Assembly (NCBI RefSeq): GCF_002806945.1
Contig: NZ_NIHC01000009.1
Coordinates: 48,519 to 112,518, forward strand
Length of the DNA stretch: 64,000 nt
Direction of reading: 5' to 3'
From: Marinobacter salexigens
GTDB taxonomy: Bacteria > Pseudomonadota > Gammaproteobacteria > Pseudomonadales > Oleiphilaceae
Part shown: piece after piece, positions 57,852 through 64,000 of the stretch
Layout: each line of letters starts with the position of its first letter
Position numbering within the stretch: position 1 is the stretch's first letter
Translations under genes and position numbers: made by a program
Notes under the pieces: model-generated
Database searches by the model: none
Told to the model about the DNA's origin: nothing
What the model saw: the letters and a program-made list of their open reading frames with translations, nothing else

Positions 57852-57872
57852 CAGCGAAAAACAGGAAGGGAG

Positions 57873-57910
57873 AACTGAGAGTCAGGAGTTGAAACCTGAC
57901 TCTCAGTTTT
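57873..57910. terminator. Bidirectional terminator between selO and the fumarase gene
   Basis: AACTGAGAGTCAGG pairs perfectly with CCTGACTCTCAGTT around an 8-base loop and is followed by TT; A residues lie on the other side. Confidence 0.85.
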
Positions 57911-57925
57911 ACAGCTCAACTAATT

Positions 57926-59440
57926 TCAGACGGATTTCGCAGCAATAATCTTCTCTTGCCACTCCACCGGGCCAGTCTGGTGAACCGACGTACCCTTGGA
58001 ATCCACCGCCACAGTTACCGGCATGTCTTCCACATCAAATTCATAAATGGCTTCCATACCCAATTCAGGGAAGGCAACCACTTCTGAATTCTTGATGGCC
58101 TTGGAGACCAGGTAAGCAGAGCCACCCACCGCCATCAGGTACACCGCGCCAAACTCCTTGATGGCGTCGATAGCTACCTGGCCACGCTCGGCTTTACCAA
58201 TCATGCCGGTGAGACCGGTCTTCTCCAGCATGGTGTGAGTAAACTTATCCATACGAGTAGCCGTAGTGGGGCCCGCAGGACCAACCACTTCTTCACGCAC
58301 AGGATCAACCGGGCCCACGTAATAGATGAAGCGGCCTTTCAAATCCACCGGCAACTCTTCGCCCGCGTTGATCATGTCTACCATCTTCTTGTGCGCTGCG
58401 TCGCGACCAGTCAGCATCTTGCCAGATAGCAGAACGGTTTCACCCGGCTGCCACTCTTTAACTTCTTCCGGGGTAATGGTGTTCAGATTTACCCGGCGCA
58501 CACCCTCACCTACTTCCCAGGTAATTTCCGGCCAGTCTTCCAGGCTCGGCGGTGTTTGCAGAGAGGGGCCGGTGCCATCCAGAGTGAAGTGCGCGTGGCG
58601 CGTAGCAGCGCAGTTCGGAATAATCGCCACTGGCTTGTTTGCTGCGTGAGTGGGGTAATCTTTTACCTTCACATCCAGCACGGTTGTCAGGCCGCCAAGG
58701 CCCTGAGCACCAATGCCAAGATCGTTCACCTTGTCGAACAGCTCCAGGCGCAATTCCTCAGAGCGGTTAGACGCACCGCGTTCCTGCAGATCGTGGATAT
58801 CAATAGGATCCAGCAGGGATTCCTTCGCCAACTGCATGGCCTTCTCAGCCGTACCACCAATACCTATACCCAACATGCCAGGCGGGCACCAGCCAGCACC
58901 CATCTGGGGCACCATTTTCAGAACCCAGTCCACTACGGAGTCAGACGGGTTCAGCATGGCAAATTTGGACTTGGCTTCAGAGCCGCCGCCTTTGGCTGCT
59001 ACATGAACTTCAACCGTGTCACCGGGAACCATTTTGTAGTGAATGATTGCAGGCGTGTTGTCGCCAGTGTTCTGACGCTTGCCATCCGGGTCCGCAAGAA
59101 TCGATGCCCGCAGCACATTGTCCGGATTAGCATAGGCGCGGCGTACGCCTTCATTGATTACGTCGTCCAGCGGCATCTCGCAGTCCCACTGAACATTCAT
59201 GCCGATGTTAACGAACACGGTTACAATGCCCGTGTCCTGGCACAACGGGCGATGCCCCTGAGCACACATGCGTGAGTTAATCAGGATTTGCGCCATGGCA
59301 TCCTTGGCCGCCTGGGACTCTTCCTTCTGGTAAGCCTCATGCACCGCGTCGATAAAATCTTTCGGGTGATAGTAAGAAATGAACTGCAGCGCGTCCGCTA
59401 CGCTTTCAATCAGGTCATCCTGGCGGATTACGGTGGTCAT
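57926..59440 (-). CDS. Fumarate hydratase, class I (iron-sulfur)
   Basis: A 504-residue class I fumarase interconverting fumarate and malate in the TCA cycle. Both family domains are present: the alpha part with RMCAQGHRPLCQDTGIVTVFVNIG and the substrate region GAGWCPPGMLGIGIGGTAEKAM, and the beta part with LLSGKMLTGRDAAHKKMVD and MDKFTHTMLEKTGLTGMIGK. The cysteines of the first two blocks and one in NCAATRHAHF are candidates for the 4Fe-4S ligands. It is an oxygen-sensitive enzyme type and is a separate minus-strand unit. Confidence 0.95.
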   Translation of the reverse strand: MTTVIRQDDLIESVADALQFISYYHPKDFIDAVHEAYQKEESQAAKDAMAQILINSRMCAQGHRPLCQDTGIVTVFVNIGMNVQWDCEMPLDDVINEGVRRAYANPDNVLRASILADPDGKRQNTGDNTPAIIHYKMVPGDTVEVHVAAKGGGSEAKSKFAMLNPSDSVVDWVLKMVPQMGAGWCPPGMLGIGIGGTAEKAMQLAKESLLDPIDIHDLQERGASNRSEELRLELFDKVNDLGIGAQGLGGLTTVLDVKVKDYPTHAANKPVAIIPNCAATRHAHFTLDGTGPSLQTPPSLEDWPEITWEVGEGVRRVNLNTITPEEVKEWQPGETVLLSGKMLTGRDAAHKKMVDMINAGEELPVDLKGRFIYYVGPVDPVREEVVGPAGPTTATRMDKFTHTMLEKTGLTGMIGKAERGQVAIDAIKEFGAVYLMAVGGSAYLVSKAIKNSEVVAFPELGMEAIYEFDVEDMPVTVAVDSKGTSVHQTGPVEWQEKIIAAKSV

Positions 59441-59627
59441 AGGCGCCTCATCAGGTTGCTATCGTTATGATTGGATCATCAAAAAACAGGTGGCATAGTT
59501 TATCAGAAATTCGAGAGTGCGAGGGATTGGGCAAAAGGCAAAGTTTTTGTCTTAACAATCACCTGAAAAAAGGTATCATCCTAACCAAATGACAAAAACC
59601 ACTTCAGGCAGCACCCTAGGAGCGACA

Positions 59628-60401
59628 GTGACAGACTTTGTTCAATCCGAAATCAACAATCAGATTTTGACCGTTCGCATTAACCGCCCCGAGCGCAAAA
59701 ACGCCCTTACCCACGCCATGTACACAGCACTGGGCGATGCGCTTGAGCAAGCCGAATCCGATGATGGCATTCGCTGCGTACTGTTCTCCGGCAGCGAAGA
59801 ATGCTTTACCGCCGGTAACGACCTCAGCGATTTTGCCAGTGGCTTGAATGGCCACTTCGCAGAAACGCCTGTAGGCCGCTTCCTGATGTTGCTGGCCAAA
59901 GCCACGAAACCCGTCGTGGCATCGGTGAACGGCCCAGCCGTGGGCATTGGCACCACAATGCTTTTACACTGCGATATGGTTTTCGCTGGTACCAATGCAC
60001 GCTTCCAAATGCCCTTTGCCAACCTGGGCCTTTGCCCTGAGGGCGGCTCCAGCCTTCTACTACCCTCCTGGATTGGCCGGGTACGAGCGGCCGAACTCTT
60101 AATGCTGGGCGGGGCGTTCACTGCAGAAGATGCATACCGGTTGGGGCTGATCAACAGGATTTGTGATCCCGCTAATACAGAGAAGACTGCCCTGGAAGCT
60201 TGTGAAAAACTCGCCAACCAGGCTCCGGCCGCCATTCGGGCAACGAAAATGCTATTGAACAAGCCTGTGCAGCAGGAGCTAGAAGCAACCATGCTCGCAG
60301 AAGGCGAACTGTTTTCAGCGCGCCTGAAATCACCAGAAGCCGCAGAAGCCTTCGGGGCCTTCATGCAAAAACGCAAGCCAGACTTCTCTCGCTTTAAATA
60401 A
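59628..60401 (+). CDS. Enoyl-CoA hydratase/isomerase family protein
   Basis: A 257-residue crotonase-fold protein. RINRPERKNALTHAMYTAL, CFTAGNDLSDFASGL and ASVNGPAVGIGTTMLLHCD (oxyanion-hole Gly) are characteristic. The Glu in QMPFANLGLCPEGGSSLLL fits the catalytic region. GTG at 59628 has AGGAG six bases upstream and is preferred to the ATG at 59589, which has no ribosome binding site. It hydrates enoyl-CoA thioesters or isomerises them; the exact substrate is unknown. It is divergent from the fumarase gene. Confidence 0.93.
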   Translation: MTDFVQSEINNQILTVRINRPERKNALTHAMYTALGDALEQAESDDGIRCVLFSGSEECFTAGNDLSDFASGLNGHFAETPVGRFLMLLAKATKPVVASVNGPAVGIGTTMLLHCDMVFAGTNARFQMPFANLGLCPEGGSSLLLPSWIGRVRAAELLMLGGAFTAEDAYRLGLINRICDPANTEKTALEACEKLANQAPAAIRATKMLLNKPVQQELEATMLAEGELFSARLKSPEAAEAFGAFMQKRKPDFSRFK

Positions 60402-60773
60402 GCCACTCGCCCGCCACCTCTCAAGCTCTGGCGGGCGCTTGCTACATTTTGTAAAACCCCCCGAATATCTTTAGCTTGGGCTCGACAAACGCCCCATGGC
60501 CATCTATTTTTTCATAAAGGCCAAGCTCCCTTCCAAAGGGAGCATAGGGAGGTTGTGCGAGGAGGATTCAAACAGCAAGAATCACACTTTTGGCTGATCA
60601 ACACTGGCCTTAGTGTCGCTATAGTCATAGATATAGAAATTGGCTTAAAGCGCTGGCTACAATTTCAGACAACCGTTTATGCAGAACAGGCCACTGACAC
60701 CGGGTTTACCGCATCAGACCGGCCCCGTTAGTTGCCGAACATAACGATACAACAACAGGAAAAGGTTCCACCC
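60402..60773. other. Non-coding gap upstream of the lipase gene
   Basis: No gene is supported here. The first part has a 9-bp GC-rich inverted repeat (CGCCCGCCA with TGGCGGGCG, 60408-60437) behind the hydratase gene, without a T run. A second small palindrome (GCTCCCTTCCAAAGGGAGC, 60525-60543) follows. The rest is the lipase promoter region. Confidence 0.5.
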
Positions 60774-63503
60774 ATGTTCAAGAAAACTCTAATAAGTCTT
60801 GCCGTGGCGTCTTCCCTTGGGCTAACAGGCTGCCTTAGTGGCAGTGATGACGGGGGTAATGCTAATCCGGATTATAAGATCAACAACCCGGACTTCACGG
60901 GGCGCACTTGGCCGATTTTTGATCCGCTGGCGGGAAACCTGCCTATTCCGAGCGACCTTAACTTTGACTCCGAGCAAGGCGATGGCACTTTTGGTGTTCC
61001 AGACAGCAAGCCACCGGTCACCACGGCACTAAATGAGCTGAGCGGCGCCTCTACTGTTGCCCCTGCAGTCATTGCATTTAACGGTCGTTTAGATCCCGAC
61101 ACAGTCATCACTGGCGAAACCGTTTTTCTTATTGAAGTTACCTATGCTAGTGGCGACCCTGTTCAAGGCCTGGGCAATCAGGAACCGCCAGCTCCAAGTG
61201 CCGCTCTAATGCTGCCAACCCCAGACTATCGCGCAGACGTTGTAATGTTGGACGGGAACTCGGCAATTCGCATTCTGCCACTAGAACCTCTTAACCCGCG
61301 AAAGCGTTATGTGGCTGTAGTAACAACAGGCATTGAAGATATTAACGGCGACACTATCGTGCCATCGCCATATTATGGTAATTTAACTGATGCAGAGCAG
61401 CCTATTGGAAACGCTGCACTGGCACCAGTTAAAGCGCTGATCAACAATCTTTGGGAGCCAATCGCAGCAACAGCGGGTATCCCCGAAGAAAACATTGCAT
61501 TGAGCTATAGTTTTACAACATCGAATGATGAGAAAGTTCTTCAGTACATCGCAGAGCCCGGTGCCTGGTTTTCAGACCAGCTGAAAACCTTCGTCAAAGT
61601 TGCAGCCGCCAAAAGCGCACAACAAGGGGGCGCTTCAAGTTATGCGGAGATTGCACCAATCGTCCAAGGCGCTGTTGCCGCGTTTCCTGACGTCCCCGTC
61701 AACGAAACAACCACCTTCCGGGATGCTCTTGCAAACGTTTTTGCTGCGCCACCATGCAGCCTCGCGGCCAACGGCCAAGAAGCATTTGACTGCACGGGTG
61801 TAGCCATCACATCTCAACTTGTGGGCATGAACCCGAACATTTTCCCGACCCCAATACCCGGAGTAAACCGAACCGGAGCTGACTTCTCTATTGATGCCAG
61901 CACGGTATCCCCCGTTGGGCTTGTTTCTGCAGTTGCAGGTGCAATTCCCGGCGCTGCCGGAGTGCTTGCCGCACAAGGCACGGTTAATCTACCTTACTTT
62001 CTTGCCGATGGAGCTCCTGGTGTTGTTACAGACTCCTGGACGGCAGACGCTGCCCTTGCCGGCGGTATTAACGACCTGTTTAAAGATGTAAGCCCTGACC
62101 CCCTATTTGCCCAAGGCGACCCTGATGTGTCAACGGCTGTTAACTATATCTTCCCGTTCCCGAGACGAACAGTTGATGGTGGCGTCGACGTACCAGTTCT
62201 GGCCCTTTACCCAACTGAGGGCAATGTAAACGGTGCCGTTCTCTTCCAGCATGGCATTACGACTGACCGCAGCGCCGCGCTGACCTTCGGCACAGCTCTC
62301 GCAGCGCAAGGCTATGCCGTTTTCGCAATTGATCAGCCGCTGCATGGTGTGGCCGCGTTTACAGGGCAAGATCAAACAGATCTGGCGATTGCACTTCTTG
62401 AAGCTGGCGGTGCTAGCGAAGCAGAAGCCCAGGCACTGGCACCTCTCGCGGTAGCCGGAGATGTGCAGTCACTGGCGAATGCGCTTGCAGGCGCGCCGGC
62501 AGCACCGGGCTCACCAGAAGCCATAACCGCCCAATCTGTGGTCAACACCGTGGCCAATGCAGGCAGCACGATTCCTGGTTTGGCGCCACAAATTGGCAAT
62601 GAGCGTCATTTTGGACTTTATGCTGAACAACCCGGCACCCCGGCACCCATCGACTACGATAATGGTGTGGGTGACTCAGGCAGTCTGTTCATTAACCTGA
62701 CAAGCTTCCTGACAAGCCGGGACAACAGTCGGCAAAGCGTGCTGGATCAGATGAACCTCCGTGCTAGCTTGGCAGGATCCACACTGGAGCTGCCTGGAAC
62801 CGATAACCCTCTTGTTATCTCTGGTGCAACCCCCGTGTACTTTGCCGGCCATTCCCTCGGCACGATCACTGGAACGCCTTTCGTTGCCAGCGTTAATGAA
62901 AACCAGGTTTCAAACATCATCTTTACACCAAACGGACCCATCCCATCCTCCGTAAATGATGTCCAGTCTGCAAGTTTGCTGACACCAGGAGGCGGTGTTG
63001 TTCGTCTGCTAGAAAACTCACCCGCTTTTGCCCCACGAATCCTCACAGGCCTTCAGCAGGCAGCGGGACTAAAACAGGGAGGCGCGGGCCTAGAGACCTT
63101 CTTGAATGTGTTTCAGGCGGCTTATGACACAGTCGACCCTGTTAACTTCATAGACAATCTTGAGAGACAAAACACACCGGTACTGTTGTCCCAGGCTGTC
63201 GGAGATACAGTTATTCCTAATGGAGCAGACGAGATGCTTTGGGGCATACCACCCCTAAAAGGCAATCTGCCGCTCAAAGTTTCAGAGACGCAAACTATTA
63301 ATGTTACGGTTGATAGTTTCAATGCTCCCCTGGCCGGTGGCTTCCCGTTATCCACAGCGTTTGCTGCGAACTGCTTCGTTGAGTATGACACTGAAGGCAC
63401 AAGCCACAGCACACCCACTTCGGCAGATCCAGCCGGTGTGTTTGCGCAAATGGTTGGTGGCACTGTCGCTCTCTACACTACCGGGGCGTGCGCACCAAAC
63501 TAA
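60774..63503 (+). CDS. VolA/Pla-1-like extracellular lipase lipoprotein
   Basis: A 909-residue protein with a lipoprotein signal peptide: MFKKTLISLAVASSLGLTGC, lipobox LTGC, Cys20. A beta-rich N-terminal domain (residues about 30-330) precedes an alpha/beta hydrolase domain. The nucleophile is Ser694 in YFAGHSLGTITGTPF, the GHSLGxxxG motif of the VolA/Pla-1/cef lipase group. VolA is a surface lysophospholipase that frees fatty acids from phosphatidylcholine. The frame reaches a TTG at 60732, but the ATG at 60774 has an AGGAAAAGG site. It is followed by a strong terminator. Confidence 0.92.
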   Translation: MFKKTLISLAVASSLGLTGCLSGSDDGGNANPDYKINNPDFTGRTWPIFDPLAGNLPIPSDLNFDSEQGDGTFGVPDSKPPVTTALNELSGASTVAPAVIAFNGRLDPDTVITGETVFLIEVTYASGDPVQGLGNQEPPAPSAALMLPTPDYRADVVMLDGNSAIRILPLEPLNPRKRYVAVVTTGIEDINGDTIVPSPYYGNLTDAEQPIGNAALAPVKALINNLWEPIAATAGIPEENIALSYSFTTSNDEKVLQYIAEPGAWFSDQLKTFVKVAAAKSAQQGGASSYAEIAPIVQGAVAAFPDVPVNETTTFRDALANVFAAPPCSLAANGQEAFDCTGVAITSQLVGMNPNIFPTPIPGVNRTGADFSIDASTVSPVGLVSAVAGAIPGAAGVLAAQGTVNLPYFLADGAPGVVTDSWTADAALAGGINDLFKDVSPDPLFAQGDPDVSTAVNYIFPFPRRTVDGGVDVPVLALYPTEGNVNGAVLFQHGITTDRSAALTFGTALAAQGYAVFAIDQPLHGVAAFTGQDQTDLAIALLEAGGASEAEAQALAPLAVAGDVQSLANALAGAPAAPGSPEAITAQSVVNTVANAGSTIPGLAPQIGNERHFGLYAEQPGTPAPIDYDNGVGDSGSLFINLTSFLTSRDNSRQSVLDQMNLRASLAGSTLELPGTDNPLVISGATPVYFAGHSLGTITGTPFVASVNENQVSNIIFTPNGPIPSSVNDVQSASLLTPGGGVVRLLENSPAFAPRILTGLQQAAGLKQGGAGLETFLNVFQAAYDTVDPVNFIDNLERQNTPVLLSQAVGDTVIPNGADEMLWGIPPLKGNLPLKVSETQTINVTVDSFNAPLAGGFPLSTAFAANCFVEYDTEGTSHSTPTSADPAGVFAQMVGGTVALYTTGACAPN

Positions 63504-63553
63504 CAGGCACCACCTAACCTTAAATTAACAACTAAAAGATCGGGAAACACGCA

Positions 63554-63584
63554 AACCCTCGCCACAATATGGCGAGGGTTTTTT
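63554..63584 (+). terminator. Rho-independent terminator after the lipase gene
   Basis: AACCCTCGCCA pairs with TGGCGAGGGTT around a short loop and runs into six T residues. Confidence 0.93.
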
Positions 63585-63589
63585 GTTGG

Positions 63590-64000
63590 CGGGTCAGTAT
63601 AGTGCTTAGTACCCTGAGCTCTTTCATGCCACTTGCGGCGCCTTACGGTTAACAACGCTGCGATTACATCAAGCCATCTCCCTGAAATTACTTGAGGCAG
63701 ATACCTGATATACAGCTGTTATCCGATGTCGTTCATAAAGGCGGACCGCTCTATCAAAATCATGAGCAATGCAATGGAGAAGCCCAGCATCATTGTGAAC
63801 AGGTTCCCGGTGAGCGAACACACCAATTGCATCATTACAAGCCTGCTCCAAAGATCATTAGTTGAAGTCATTGGCTACTGTGTAACCGTCCGGCTAACCC
63901 ATCTTGAGTGTGATGCCGAAGCCTTCAAGATAGTGTCCACTTATTCTTTAGTGGACACTATCTATGAACAACGTAAGCGTAACCCGCCCTTACCGAAAGC
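63590..64000. other. Unassigned end of the window, open frame to the edge
   Basis: A plus-strand frame is open from an ATG at 63726 to the window edge (more than 90 codons), and a 60-codon minus-strand frame overlaps it. Neither product is recognised, and neither has a clear ribosome binding site. An ATG at 63964, directly after an inverted repeat, starts MNNVSVTRPYRK and could be the first residues of a transposase, too short to judge. Confidence 0.35.
63928..63963. repeat. Perfect 14-bp inverted repeat at the window end
   Basis: AGATAGTGTCCACT (63928-63941) and AGTGGACACTATCT (63950-63963) flank an 8-base spacer and end next to an ATG. This could be an insertion sequence terminal repeat or a regulator site. 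Confidence 0.6.

Overview
The window looks like a chromosomal segment of a marine gammaproteobacterium, most likely Marinobacter or a close relative. This is inferred from protein character and gene order (rnhB-lpxB-lpxA-fabZ-lpxD-skp-bamA-rseP-dxr-cdsA-uppS-frr-pyrH-tsf-rpsB, then map-glnD-dapC-dapD-dapE-slyX divergently), not from a database search. Most of it is densely packed core genome.

Layout: (a) 1-6.5 kb holds a LysR-type regulator divergent from doxX / medium-chain oxidoreductase / pirin, a hotdog thioesterase, a fatty acid hydroxylase-type membrane enzyme, an MBL-fold hydrolase and a divergent AraC-type regulator. (b) 6.5-15.3 kb is a phosphorus-scavenging region: a glycerophosphodiesterase lipoprotein, a PhnD/PhnC/PhnE/PhnE-type ABC importer, and two Tat-exported, probably lipidated phosphatases (PhoD type and a purple-acid-phosphatase-like metallophosphoesterase). 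Three transcription units each have a Pho-box-like direct repeat with 11-bp periodicity. A decayed group II intron reverse transcriptase sits between the importer and phoD. (c) 15.4-17.3 kb: a catalase with paired ATAG-N7-CTAT palindromes upstream, and an initiator tRNA with a near-consensus promoter and a terminator. (d) 17.3-32 kb: the large minus-strand lipid A / outer membrane assembly / isoprenoid / translation cluster. (e) 32.2-40.5 kb: methionine aminopeptidase, GlnD, the succinylase branch of lysine/DAP synthesis, SlyX, and a membrane-anchored cold shock domain protein.

(f) 40.6-54.1 kb is the most accessory-looking part. It starts with a ClpV/ClpB-like half protein (Clp_N plus one AAA module) and a small overlapping partner, then glyoxalase I and a DUF1853 protein. 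It ends in an orphan type VI secretion cargo operon on the minus strand: VgrG, DUF4123 adaptor, a 1127-residue VasX/BTH_I2691-like effector with C-terminal hydrophobic segments, then three related membrane proteins (one broken by a frameshift) and a small zinc-ribbon membrane protein. No T6SS structural genes are in the window. The serial membrane proteins are good candidates for immunity proteins against a membrane-acting effector. (g) 54.3-63.5 kb: a PIG3-type quinone oxidoreductase, a glycerate-kinase-like P-loop kinase, SelO, class I fumarase, an enoyl-CoA hydratase and a large VolA-like lipase lipoprotein. The last 400 bases hold a 14-bp inverted repeat directly before an ATG at the window edge, possibly the end of an insertion sequence.
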